Shown in pieces: positions 9,209 through 19,213 of a DNA stretch of 64,000 nucleotides (positions within the stretch are counted from its first letter, which is position 1; every line of letters starts with the position of its first letter). The stretch covers positions 868,001-932,000 of the forward strand of contig NZ_CP068046.1 of the NCBI RefSeq assembly GCF_016698665.1. Direction: 5' to 3'. A program made the position numbers and the translations under genes. The stretch is from Devosia rhizoryzae (lineage in GTDB: Bacteria; Pseudomonadota; Alphaproteobacteria; Rhizobiales; Devosiaceae). Under the pieces are notes generated by a model. The model ran no database searches and was not told the origin of the DNA. It worked only from the letters and a program-made list of their open reading frames with translations.

Positions 9209-11842
9209 TTAGGCGGAGCGGAATACCGCTACGGGCAGGGGCCCGAGCAGGTCGCTCAGGCTTGTGCCTGTCGATTTTTGGTCGCTGAGAACCGGTTTCC
9301 AGCGAGCAAGATCGATGGGCAGGCTTGCGGTGCCGATCTCGTCGGCAAGTCCTAGCCAGGCAACGACGAGCACCTGCTGATTGTCGAGCTTGCGGATGAA
9401 GGCGAGTGCCCGCTTGTTGGGGTCGTTCTCGACCGTGATAGGCTCGTAGCTGCCTTGCGTGAAAAGGTCCGGCAGTTCCTTGCGCAGTTGCAGCAGGCGG
9501 TGAATGACGCTGAGCTTGGCGGCGCCGGTCGGCCAGTTTGCGAGCAAGGCTTCTGGCTCGGCGAGGTTGCTCAGCAGCTCCTCACGATGACCGAAGTCGA
9601 CCGGCCGGCGGTTGTCGGGATCGACCATGCTTTGCTCGTAAAGCTCGGCACCCTGGTAAATGTCGGGCATGCCCGGCGAGGTTAGTTTCAGCGTCGCGGC
9701 AATCAAGCTGTTGCGCAGGGCGAGGGGCCCGAGTTGGTCCGCGAACGCGCGGAGGTCTGCGAATAACGGGCCCTGGGCATCCAGCAGGGTCGCGATGACC
9801 GTGTCCAACTTGGCTTCGTAGTCTTCGACTGGCGCTGTCCAGCTTGAATTTCGGCGGCCTTCGCGAACCGCCTTCATCATCGCAGCCTGGCTGCGAGTGC
9901 GGAAGGTTTCGAGGGCCTTGTCCGGGATGTCGATGGCGAACTCTGCAGGCCAGGCTCCGATGATCTGCTGGAAGATATAATAAAGATCGTTGCGATCAAT
10001 TTCGCCGATGCCTGCGGCTTCCAGCATGCCGGACCAGCGCTGCACTGCCTGCTCCCACTCGTCCGGTATCAGCGACAGCGCTGCAATGTGGGCGCGCACG
10101 TCTTCGCCGCGCTTGGTGTCATGGCTGGAACTGGTCAGCATGCCGAGCGGCGCCTGCTCGGCGCGCTGTTGGTTGAAGGTGTGGAAGTGCTCGACACCGG
10201 CAGAGAAGCGATCCGGTTTCTCACCAACATCGCTTAGGGCTAGCAGGCGATTGTATTGATAGAGTGCCGTGTCCTCGAGGCCCTTGGCCATAACCGGGCC
10301 GGTATATTGCTGGAGCCGACCCGCCGCCTCTAACGCTTCCGCCCGATCATAGCCTTCTGCCACGAGGCCACCGGTGGCGACTTTGCCGATGAAGTCGAAG
10401 ACGGCGGGGTCGAGGGTCGGTGCCATGACGCGGGCCTGGTCGAGAGCGGCCTCGATGTTTTTTGCATCGAGAGGATCAAGCTCGGAGCCATCCACATAGC
10501 TTCGATAGACCTGCATGGAGGCCACGAAGTGCCGCAAGCCATTGCGGATGCTGTTACGGGTGAGATCCGAGGTGGCGCGGTTTGACTTGGCCAGGGCACA
10601 GAGACGCACGGTCAACGCATCCAGCTCCGCCGCCATCTCGTAGTCGATGATTTCGAGTTTGGCTTTGCGTTCGAGCTCGTCCAGCGTTTCGGTGCGGCCG
10701 GTGAAATCCTCGTAAAGCCTGGTGAGTGGCGCTTCGGCTTCCGGGTTGGTCAGGAGCTGCGCCACCGCATTGGCGAACTCGTAGCCGGTCGTGCCATCGA
10801 CGCCCCAATCGGCGCGGAGCGGCTCGTCGTCGGCGAGGATTTTTTCGACGACAAGGTAGATCGGGCGGGGGCATTTCTCGCGTAGCCGGAGCGCATAGCC
10901 CTTGGGATCGTAGAGGCCGTCGATGTGGTCGATCCGCAGGCCGTCCACGAGGCCTTCCTCGACCAATTGGAAGATCAGGCGATGGGCGTGATCGAAGACG
11001 GCTTCATCTTCGATGCGGATGGCGCCAAGGTCGGAGACGATGAAGAAGCGGCGATAATTGATGTCGTCGGCCGCGACCGAATAGCGGGCGGCGCGCCAGT
11101 TTTGGCGCTCGATCAGCTTGGCGAAGTCTTCGCGGCCTTCTGCGCTGTTGAAGTGAGCAACGATCGTTTCGAGTTCGGCTGCGTCGGCTTCTGCAAGCCT
11201 TGCCTTCAAGCCCTCGGCCTCTTGGCTGCCCATCATGCCGTCGATCGCGGTGGCGAGCGTTTGCAGCGTGGTCTCGCCGTGCTGCAGGATGTCGCCATAG
11301 CTGCGCGGGTCGATCGGAAGCTTGTGGCTGTCTTCGGCCCAGGCGGCGAAGCTGCCGGCGGCTTTGTCGAAATTCAGCGCCAGGCGTCCCGTCTCCAGCG
11401 CTTCGCCAAAGGCGCAGCCGAGGAAAGGAACGAGGACCTTGTTGTTGAGCGACGGTTCGGAGGGCGCCCAGTTGACGTCGAACCAGGTGGCATACTGGCT
11501 GTCGCGGCCCCATTCGAGAAGGTCGAGCCAGTAGGGATTGTCGGCGCCGCCGACGCCCATATGATTGGGCACGATATCGAGAATGATGCCGATGCCATGC
11601 TGCTTGAGCTTCCCGGCCATGCGGCGGAAGTCTTCGACGCTGCCGAGCTCGGGATTTATGATCGTGTGATCGACGGTGTCATAGCCATGGGTGCTGCCTG
11701 CGCGCGCCTTGAGGATCGGCGATAGGTATGCATGACTGATACCGAGCTTGCCCAGAAAATCGGCGATCTGCTCCACATGAGCGAAGGTGAAATCCTTGTT
11801 GAGCTGGAGACGGTAGCTGGCGCGCGGCTGAGGCTTAGGCAT
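9209..11842 (-). CDS. treY: Malto-oligosyltrehalose synthase
   Basis: 877 residues, normal for TreY. The N terminus SYRLQLNKDFTF and the block GYDTVDHTIINPELG are typical of this GH13 family. The catalytic region GLRIDHIDGLYDPKGY carries the nucleophile Asp, IYLVVEKIL the acid/base Glu, and SSHDTKRGEDVRAH the third carboxylate. The enzyme rearranges the reducing-end alpha-1,4 bond of maltodextrins to alpha,alpha-1,1. TreZ then releases trehalose. Unusually, no treZ, treX or glycogen gene is adjacent; the pathway partner must lie elsewhere. The gene stands alone, convergent with hpt and divergent from prfC. Confidence 0.93.
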   Translation of the reverse strand: MPKPQPRASYRLQLNKDFTFAHVEQIADFLGKLGISHAYLSPILKARAGSTHGYDTVDHTIINPELGSVEDFRRMAGKLKQHGIGIILDIVPNHMGVGGADNPYWLDLLEWGRDSQYATWFDVNWAPSEPSLNNKVLVPFLGCAFGEALETGRLALNFDKAAGSFAAWAEDSHKLPIDPRSYGDILQHGETTLQTLATAIDGMMGSQEAEGLKARLAEADAAELETIVAHFNSAEGREDFAKLIERQNWRAARYSVAADDINYRRFFIVSDLGAIRIEDEAVFDHAHRLIFQLVEEGLVDGLRIDHIDGLYDPKGYALRLREKCPRPIYLVVEKILADDEPLRADWGVDGTTGYEFANAVAQLLTNPEAEAPLTRLYEDFTGRTETLDELERKAKLEIIDYEMAAELDALTVRLCALAKSNRATSDLTRNSIRNGLRHFVASMQVYRSYVDGSELDPLDAKNIEAALDQARVMAPTLDPAVFDFIGKVATGGLVAEGYDRAEALEAAGRLQQYTGPVMAKGLEDTALYQYNRLLALSDVGEKPDRFSAGVEHFHTFNQQRAEQAPLGMLTSSSHDTKRGEDVRAHIAALSLIPDEWEQAVQRWSGMLEAAGIGEIDRNDLYYIFQQIIGAWPAEFAIDIPDKALETFRTRSQAAMMKAVREGRRNSSWTAPVEDYEAKLDTVIATLLDAQGPLFADLRAFADQLGPLALRNSLIAATLKLTSPGMPDIYQGAELYEQSMVDPDNRRPVDFGHREELLSNLAEPEALLANWPTGAAKLSVIHRLLQLRKELPDLFTQGSYEPITVENDPNKRALAFIRKLDNQQVLVVAWLGLADEIGTASLPIDLARWKPVLSDQKSTGTSLSDLLGPLPVAVFRSA

Positions 11843-12002
11843 AGGGCGTCCTGAGAGGGGTGGGCGCCTCGTTAATTCGACGCCGTTCCGTCGGTTCCCG
11901 AGCCGCTGGTTTGACCAGGCCTTGGCCAGAGCTTATAGAGCGCCCATATCAAACCGGTCCCGCGACGCCATCCGCGTCGGCACTGAGATTCTTGCAGTTT
12001 CC

Positions 12003-13604
12003 ATGTCCATGATAAACGTTGCCGAGGCTGCGCCCCGGTCCACAGCCGAGCCGTTTCGTTTGCGTCGCACCTTTGCGATCATCTCGCACCCTGACGCCGG
12101 CAAGACGACGCTGACCGAGCGCTTGCTCGCCGCGGCTGGCGCCATCCAGCAGGCCGGCGCCGTGCGCGGCAAGGCAGGGCAGCGTTCGACCCGTTCGGAC
12201 TGGATGGAAATGGAGCAGCAGCGCGGCATTTCCATCACCTCCTCAGTAATGACCTTTGATTATGACGGGCTGACGCTCAACCTCCTTGATACGCCGGGCC
12301 ACTCGGACTTTTCCGAGGACACGTATCGTACGCTAACGGCGGTGGACGCGGCGATCATGGTGATCGACGCGGCCAAGGGTATCGAGTCGCAGACGCTGAA
12401 GCTTTTCGAGGTCTGCCGCCTGCGCGACATTCCGATCATCACCTTCATCAACAAGGTGGATCGCGAGGGCCTGGCGCCGCTCGACCTGATCGATGAAATC
12501 CAGAGCAAGCTGGCGCTCGACCTGACGCCGGTGCTTTGGCCCATCGGGCAGGGGGTGGATTTTTCCGGCTATATGGACCTCATCGAAAAGCGGGTGGTGA
12601 CGCCGCAGGGCAAGACGCTGGCCGAGTTCGAGGCGCTGGAAGACCTGCTCGATGTGTCCGAGCTTGCCGACAATCCGGTATTTATGACGGCGCTCGAAAC
12701 GCTGGAAATGGCGCAGGCCATGTTGCCGGAATTCGACCTCGAGACTTTCCATCAGGGCCATCTCAGCCCCGTGCTGTTCGGCTCGGCGCTGAAGGGCGTA
12801 TCGGTGGCCGAGCTGCTGCGCACGCTTGGCGACTGGGGTCCGGAGCCGCGGCCGCAGCCGGCTTTGCCGGCTCCGATCGCACCGGAGGAGAAGAAGGTTA
12901 CGGGCTTCGTCTTCAAGGTCCAGGCGAACATGGACGCCAATCACCGTGACCGCATTGCCTTCGTGCGGCTTTGCTCGGGCACGTTCGAGCGTGGCATGCG
13001 GCTCAAGAATGTGCGCTCGGGCAAGGACATGGCGGTCTCGAACCCGATGTTCTTTTTCGGCAATAATCGCGAACTGGCCGAGGAAGCTGTGGCTGGTGAC
13101 ATTGTCGGCATTCCCAATCACGGCACGCTCTCGGTGGGCGATACGTTGACGGAAGGCGCCAACATCAATGTGACGGGCATCCCCAACTTTGCGCCGGAAA
13201 TCATCCGGCGCGTGCGGCTGACCGATCACATGAAGACCAAACAGATGAGCAAGGCGCTGTCCGACCTTGCTGAAGAGGGCGTGACCCAGGTGTTCCGGCG
13301 CATGGTGGGCGCGGACTGGATCGTGGGCGTCGTTGGTCAGCTGCAGCTCGAGGTTCTGGCGTCGCGCGTTGCCAAGGAATATGGCGTACCGATCACCTTC
13401 GAGACGCTGGGCTATGAAGTGGCGCGTTGGGTCGAGAGTGACGATCCGGAGGAACTGAAGCGCTTCATTGCGGCGCAGAAGGTCAATATGGCCGAGGACC
13501 GGACCGAGGCTCCGGTGTTTCTGGCGCAGAATGCGTGGTGGGCAGACCGGGCGAAGCAGGACTGGCCCAAGATCCGCTTCTTGACGACCAAGGAACGGCA
13601 TTGA
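12003..13604 (+). CDS. prfC: Peptide chain release factor 3
   Basis: A translational GTPase of 533 residues. The P-loop SHPDAGKTT (28-36), the switch/G2 block QQRGISITSSV, DTPGHSDFSEDT (G3) and the NKVD box (G4) are all present. Longer than average G-domain similarity and the C-terminal RF3 blocks (QLQLEVLASRVAKEYGVP) separate it from EF-G. RF3 recycles RF1/RF2 from the ribosome after termination. An in-frame upstream ATG would add 27 residues lacking family similarity, so the ATG at 12003 (or 12009) is preferred. The stop overlaps the TTG start of the next gene. Confidence 0.92.
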   Translation: MSMINVAEAAPRSTAEPFRLRRTFAIISHPDAGKTTLTERLLAAAGAIQQAGAVRGKAGQRSTRSDWMEMEQQRGISITSSVMTFDYDGLTLNLLDTPGHSDFSEDTYRTLTAVDAAIMVIDAAKGIESQTLKLFEVCRLRDIPIITFINKVDREGLAPLDLIDEIQSKLALDLTPVLWPIGQGVDFSGYMDLIEKRVVTPQGKTLAEFEALEDLLDVSELADNPVFMTALETLEMAQAMLPEFDLETFHQGHLSPVLFGSALKGVSVAELLRTLGDWGPEPRPQPALPAPIAPEEKKVTGFVFKVQANMDANHRDRIAFVRLCSGTFERGMRLKNVRSGKDMAVSNPMFFFGNNRELAEEAVAGDIVGIPNHGTLSVGDTLTEGANINVTGIPNFAPEIIRRVRLTDHMKTKQMSKALSDLAEEGVTQVFRRMVGADWIVGVVGQLQLEVLASRVAKEYGVPITFETLGYEVARWVESDDPEELKRFIAAQKVNMAEDRTEAPVFLAQNAWWADRAKQDWPKIRFLTTKERH

Positions 13605-14761
13605 GCACGCCTGATCGCATTGGCGAGTTCGTGGAGGCGGTGCGCGCGGCATTTGCCGACGGGTCGCTGATAAAGCTCAAGCTTGGCGGCTATCATGGTG
13701 CGGAAGCCGATCTTAAATCGGCTGAAGCGCGCAAGGTGCCTATCAAGGCCGGCGAGCGCTTGAGCTTTGTGTTTCGCTACAAGACGCAGGACATCACCAA
13801 GAACCTGACGATTGACGAAGCGGCATCTCTTCTATCCTCGGACCTCGCTAACGCCTGGCGCAGCGCTCGGCTGGAGACGACAAGTTTTGACCTGCAGTTC
13901 GAGCGGCAGGGTGACAAGCTGCGGCTAAAGCGCACCGAGGTCGAGGGCCGGGAGGCTGTCGAAGCCACCCATGACCGTGCCAAGAACCGAGCCCTGACCG
14001 ACACGGCCAAGCCGTGGCTGCATGCGCTGGGTATCACTGGCAAGGACGGGGCGGTTCGCAGCAATGCGCAGGATAAGTTTCGGCAGATCAACAAGATGGT
14101 CGAGATCTTTGCGCCTTTGATTCAGGCGATCAAGGCAGAAAAGCCGCGCGTGCTCGATATGGGCGCGGGCAAGGGGTATCTCGATTTTGCCCTTGCGGAT
14201 CATCTTGGCGGCAAAGTCGAGCTGGTAGGCGTGGAGCTGCGTCCGGCTCTGGTTGAGGACGGGAACCGGCTGGCGTCGCAAAGTGGCTTTGACGATCTTC
14301 GTTTCGTCCCCGGCTCGATCCTCGACTATGATGCCAGTGGCGCGGACGCGGTGATTGCGCTCCATGCCTGCGATACGGCAACGGACGACGCGATTTTCCA
14401 GGGCATCAAGGCCGGGGCGGAGCTGATCGCGGTCGCTCCCTGCTGCCATAAGCAGATCAGGCGGCAGATCGAGGCGGGCCAGCCGGCTGACGATCTCGAT
14501 TTTCTGCTGCGGCATGGGACGTTTCTTGAAAAGCAGGCGGAGATGGTGACCGATGGGCTGCGGGCTTTGCTGCTGGAGGCCAGTGGCTATCGCACCAAGG
14601 TGTTCGAGTTCGTGTCCGACGCCCATACGCCCAAGAACAATCTGATCGTGGCGCAAAAGGCTGGGGCTGGGTCGCGGCAGGCGGCGCTCGACAAGATTGC
14701 CGCAGTGAAGACACTTTTCGGCATCGACAGGCATTATCTCGAAGGCCTGCTCGGCCTTTGA
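13601..14761 (+). CDS. SAM-dependent methyltransferase (Methyltransf_32-like)
   Basis: 386 residues from a TTG at 13601 that overlaps the prfC stop in the arrangement TTGA. An upstream in-frame ATG at 13535 would read through the prfC coding region and is rejected. The N-terminal 150 residues look like an RNA-binding or accessory module rich in basic residues. The C-terminal half is a class I methyltransferase with motif I VLDMGAGKGYLDF, and the distal APCCHKQ motif characteristic of the Methyltransf_32 group. The methylation target is unknown; coupling to prfC suggests translation or rRNA/tRNA, but that is inference only. A ferredoxin gene follows after 22 bp. Confidence 0.75.
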   Translation: MSTPDRIGEFVEAVRAAFADGSLIKLKLGGYHGAEADLKSAEARKVPIKAGERLSFVFRYKTQDITKNLTIDEAASLLSSDLANAWRSARLETTSFDLQFERQGDKLRLKRTEVEGREAVEATHDRAKNRALTDTAKPWLHALGITGKDGAVRSNAQDKFRQINKMVEIFAPLIQAIKAEKPRVLDMGAGKGYLDFALADHLGGKVELVGVELRPALVEDGNRLASQSGFDDLRFVPGSILDYDASGADAVIALHACDTATDDAIFQGIKAGAELIAVAPCCHKQIRRQIEAGQPADDLDFLLRHGTFLEKQAEMVTDGLRALLLEASGYRTKVFEFVSDAHTPKNNLIVAQKAGAGSRQAALDKIAAVKTLFGIDRHYLEGLLGL

Positions 14762-14783
14762 CGATCAAACTACAGGTAGTTTA

Positions 14784-15104
14784 ATGACCAAGATCACCTT
14801 CATTACCGCCCGCGACGAACGCATTGAAACGGTTGCGGAGAATGGCTCGACGGTGATGGAGACCGCGATCATGAATGCCGTGCCGGGGATCATTGCCGAA
14901 TGCGGGGGCGCCTGCACCTGCGCAACGTGCCACGTCTATATCGAGCCGGAGTGGCGCGAAGTGGTGGGTGGTCCGTCCAACATGGAAGAGGACATGCTCG
15001 ATTTTGCTTTTGACGTTGAAGCGTCGAGCCGCCTCTCGTGCCAGATCAAGGTTCGCGATGCGCTGGATGGGCTCGTGGTGCGCGTGCCAAAGCGTCAGGG
15101 CTGA
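14784..15104 (+). CDS. Adrenodoxin-type [2Fe-2S] ferredoxin
   Basis: 106 residues. The cluster ligands follow the C-x5-C-x2-C...C pattern: ECGGACTCATCHV supplies three, and the SCQIKV near the C terminus supplies the fourth. An extra Cys sits inside the first motif. It belongs to the vertebrate-adrenodoxin/FdxB-like group, which donates electrons to cytochromes P450, Fe-S assembly or reductases. A clear paralogue lies at 21752-22072, next to a ferredoxin reductase. This copy is probably co-transcribed with prfC and the methyltransferase, and overlaps the convergent secreted-protein gene by 10 bp. Confidence 0.9.
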   Translation: MTKITFITARDERIETVAENGSTVMETAIMNAVPGIIAECGGACTCATCHVYIEPEWREVVGGPSNMEEDMLDFAFDVEASSRLSCQIKVRDALDGLVVRVPKRQG

Positions 15105-15529
15105 GGGCAGCGTTCATAGAGGTAGGTGGGGTCGAGCCAGTCGGCATCGGTGCGCGGCACTTCGTCATAGAGGTAGAAGCGATCCTTGCTGATGAAGATG
15201 GTGAAAAAGTTCGGGCCGCCGGCAACCGGTTCCCAACGGGCACCGCCTGAGTCGGCGACGAGTTCGGTTGCTGCATCGCCTTCGATGTCTTCCGTGCCGA
15301 GATAGAAGAAGTGATGCGTGTCGGCTTCGACAAGCCGGACGGGCTTGCTGCAGGTGACCCAGGCCGTGTTTGGATCACCAGCCATGGTGAGGCTCCATGA
15401 GCCTGCGAAAGATGCGGAAAGAGTGGGGTCGATACTGTTGGCAGGCAGAGGCTTTTGGACAGGCGCCTGAGCCACGCTCGGAGCCGCAACGAGTAGTGCC
15501 AACAGTGCAGAGATGAGCAGTTTCGGCAT
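15095..15529 (-). CDS. Small secreted (periplasmic) protein of unknown function
   Basis: 144 residues with a classical signal peptide (MPKLLISALLALLVAAPSVAQA, likely cleaved after about residue 22 or slightly earlier). The mature part has two Cys residues (TCSKP and the C-terminal RCPQP) that could form a disulfide, and an aromatic-rich beta-type sequence reminiscent of small lipocalin-like folds. The start is chosen because GGAAAG sits at proper spacing and the signal peptide begins there; longer in-frame starts add unrelated sequence. It is divergent from cysG and converges on the ferredoxin gene. I do not recognise the family. Confidence 0.7.
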   Translation of the reverse strand: MPKLLISALLALLVAAPSVAQAPVQKPLPANSIDPTLSASFAGSWSLTMAGDPNTAWVTCSKPVRLVEADTHHFFYLGTEDIEGDAATELVADSGGARWEPVAGGPNFFTIFISKDRFYLYDEVPRTDADWLDPTYLYERCPQP

Positions 15530-15620
15530 GGATTTTCTTTCCAACTCGGAGCAGCCCCGGTCGCGCGAGGCAAAAAATTCTAACTTCTGGTCCGTCGCAG
15601 ATTTGATCCGTTCCAATGTC

Positions 15621-15663
15621 ATTCCTGCAAGGGGAATATATAAGCTAATGGAATTGCAGGCAT
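15621..15663. promoter_or_regulatory. Inverted-repeat operator candidate upstream of the cysG operon
   Basis: Between the secreted-protein gene and cysG, ATTCCTGCAA (15621-15630) is mirrored by TTGCAGGCAT (15654-15663), nine of ten positions matching. Inside it, ATTCC-N7-GGAAT (15621-15637) forms a second, shorter palindrome. An AT-rich stretch lies between the arms. The position suits regulation of the sulfur assimilation operon or of the divergent gene, but no specific regulator can be named. Confidence 0.35.
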
Positions 15664-15716
15664 TGTTGCCCAAGGCGGAACGGCATAGTTTCCGCCATCT
15701 TTCACCGTAGGACACC

Positions 15717-17078
15717 ATGGGACCACTCAACACCTTTCCGTTGAGCTTCAAAGTCAAGGGCAAGCGTATCATCATCGTCGGTGGCGACGATGAGGCCCTG
15801 AACAAGGTCCGGTTGGTTGCTAAGACTACTGCTCAGATAGAGATTTATTCCCAGCACATCGAGGCGGACTTCTCGGGGGTCCAGGCTATCGTTCATGAAC
15901 GACGTCTAAACGCATCCGACATCGTCGGAGCTGCGCTCGTCTTCGTCGCCGAAGAAAGTGCAGATGCCGAGCTGGCCAAGAGCGAAGCGCGACGGCTGGG
16001 CATTCCGCTCAATGTCGTCGACGTCCCTGCCGAGTGCGATTTTTATACTCCGTCCATCGTCGATCGTGCGCCGCTGACCGTCGCGATCTCGACCGAAGGC
16101 GATGCGCCGGTTTTGGCGCGTCTGGTGCGGGCGCAGATCGAGGCGCTGCTGGCCCCGGGCCTGGGCAAAGTCGCGAGTCTTGCCGGTGGGTTACGCCACA
16201 AGGTTGAGAGCCTGATTCATGACGGTGCGGCGCGGCGGCGCTTTTATGAGGATCTGGTCGGCCGGCCCCATGTTGATGCCGAAGCGCTCTTGATGCAGCA
16301 TATCGAACATGGTGCGGGGCAGGGTGTGGTTTGGCTGATTGGCGCCGGGCCGGGTGCCGAGGATCTGCTGACGCTGCGCGCGCAGCGTTTGCTGCAGCAG
16401 GCCGATGTGATCGTTCATGACCAGCTGGTGCCGTCTGCCGTGGTGCAGATGGGGCGGCGCGATGCCGAGCAGATTTGCGTCGGCAAGGCGCGGGGTCATC
16501 ATTCATTTTCGCAGGCGCAGATCAATACTCTGATTGTTCGGCTCGCCGGCGAGGGCAAGCGCGTGGCGCGGCTCAAGTCGGGCGATCCGATGGTGTTCGG
16601 GCGGGCTGGCGAAGAGATCGAGGCTTTGCGCAAGGCCGGGCTGCAGTATGAGATCGTGCCGGGCGTCAGCGCGGCGCTGGCGGCTGCGGCCGATACAGCA
16701 ACGCCGGTGACGCTGCGGGCGGTGTCGAGCGGCTTCGTGATGGCAACGGCGCATGGCGCTGACGACAGCGATATCGTGCATTGGGCGGCGTTGGCACAGT
16801 CGGGGCTGACGCTGGCACTTTACATGGGCAAGGCCATTGCGGCCGAAGTTGCCGGACGCCTCGTCGAGCATGGTGCGCCGGCAGACCTGCCGATCGGCAT
16901 CGTTGTCAATGCCGGGCGCATGAACAGCACCAGCTATGCCGGGACGCTGGGCGAACTGGCTTCGGGCGCCGTCGATTTCGTCGATGGTCCTGCCGTTATT
17001 CTGGTTGGCCGGGCAGTCGCTCATGGCGACTGGGCCAATGCTGCGGCTGTGGCCGCCGAAAATTTTAGGGTCGCTTAA
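15717..17078 (+). CDS. cysG: Siroheme synthase (precorrin-2 dehydrogenase / uroporphyrinogen-III methyltransferase)
   Basis: 453 residues with the two-part CysG layout. Residues 1-150 are a Rossmann oxidase/ferrochelatase domain (nucleotide loop VGGDDEALNK, catalytic-region NVVDVPAECDFYTPSIVDR). Residues from about 200 are the SUMT methylase (LIGAGPGAEDLLTLRA, RLKSGDPMVFGRAGEEI, VPGVSAALAA). It makes siroheme for the sulfite reductase encoded two genes downstream. The stop codon overlaps the next start (TTAATG), so translational coupling is likely. Confidence 0.92.
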   Translation: MGPLNTFPLSFKVKGKRIIIVGGDDEALNKVRLVAKTTAQIEIYSQHIEADFSGVQAIVHERRLNASDIVGAALVFVAEESADAELAKSEARRLGIPLNVVDVPAECDFYTPSIVDRAPLTVAISTEGDAPVLARLVRAQIEALLAPGLGKVASLAGGLRHKVESLIHDGAARRRFYEDLVGRPHVDAEALLMQHIEHGAGQGVVWLIGAGPGAEDLLTLRAQRLLQQADVIVHDQLVPSAVVQMGRRDAEQICVGKARGHHSFSQAQINTLIVRLAGEGKRVARLKSGDPMVFGRAGEEIEALRKAGLQYEIVPGVSAALAAAADTATPVTLRAVSSGFVMATAHGADDSDIVHWAALAQSGLTLALYMGKAIAAEVAGRLVEHGAPADLPIGIVVNAGRMNSTSYAGTLGELASGAVDFVDGPAVILVGRAVAHGDWANAAAVAAENFRVA

Positions 17079-17387
17079 TGGAAATTCTCACCGGCAACGA
17101 GCTGATCTCGGGCGCAACGGTTTACCTCAACGGCAGCAACAACTGGGTCGAGGACCTTCAGGCTGCGCGCCTGTTTGCCAAGGAAGAGACGGTGGAGCGC
17201 GATGCCGCGCTGGCCGCCACCAAGGCGACGGGGCGGGTGATCAGCCTCGAAATCGAAGAAGTTGAACAGGCTGGCGGCACGATCGTGCCCAAGCGCCTGC
17301 GCGAACGCATCAGGGCGGCGGGCCCCACCGCTCCCCTAACTCTGCACGGACAGGCGTACGACCGCCAGCATCTGGAAGACGACGGGC

Positions 17388-17401
<14 letters not shown>
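17078..17401 (+). CDS. DUF2849 protein of the sulfite reduction operon
   Basis: 107 residues. It begins MEILTGNELISGATVYL and has an alternating helix/strand pattern with no Cys, signal peptide or membrane segment. DUF2849 genes are characteristically found between cysG and cysI in alphaproteobacteria, as here; the biochemical role is not established. It overlaps cysG at its start by one base and cysI at its end by 14 bases, so the three are probably co-translated. A helper role in siroheme delivery or sulfite reductase maturation is possible but unproved. Confidence 0.85.
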
Positions 17402-19046
<1,645 letters not shown>

Positions 19047-19053
19047 GCTTCTT

Positions 19054-19180
19054 CACCTCTCCCTTCGGGGGAGAGGTCGGCGCGCAGCGACGGGTGAGGG
19101 GGCCTTTTCCCTCTCCAGCGCTCGGAGAAGGCCCCCTCACCCGACCCAAGGGGGTCGACCTCTCCCCCTAGGGAGAGGTG
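19054..19180. repeat. Intergenic palindromic repeat (family A, copy 1)
   Basis: A composite of inverted repeats between cysI and cysH. The outer arms are CACCTCTCCC and GGGAGAGGTG. Inside lie a long arm GGGTGAGGGGGCCTT and its complement. The sequence resembles the CTCTCCCC-type intergenic repeats common in alphaproteobacteria, and a related element occurs at 55342-55476. It does not look coding. It sits inside an apparent operon and could affect mRNA stability or partial termination. Confidence 0.75.
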
Positions 19181-19213
19181 GCGCTGCCGCGCCGTCAGTC
19201 ACGGAGACCTCCC

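Noticed and set aside
11922..12002. Longer N terminus for prfC
   Set aside because: The 27 added residues are Arg-rich and unlike RF3, and the protein from 12003 already has family length.
15530..15805. Longer N terminus for the secreted 144-residue protein
   Set aside because: It would place a clear signal peptide internally and overlap the cysG start; a ribosome site exists for the shorter form.
19054..19180. Repeat between cysI and cysH as a CRISPR or coding segment
   Set aside because: There are no regularly spaced direct repeats, and the frames are low-complexity; it is a composite palindrome.
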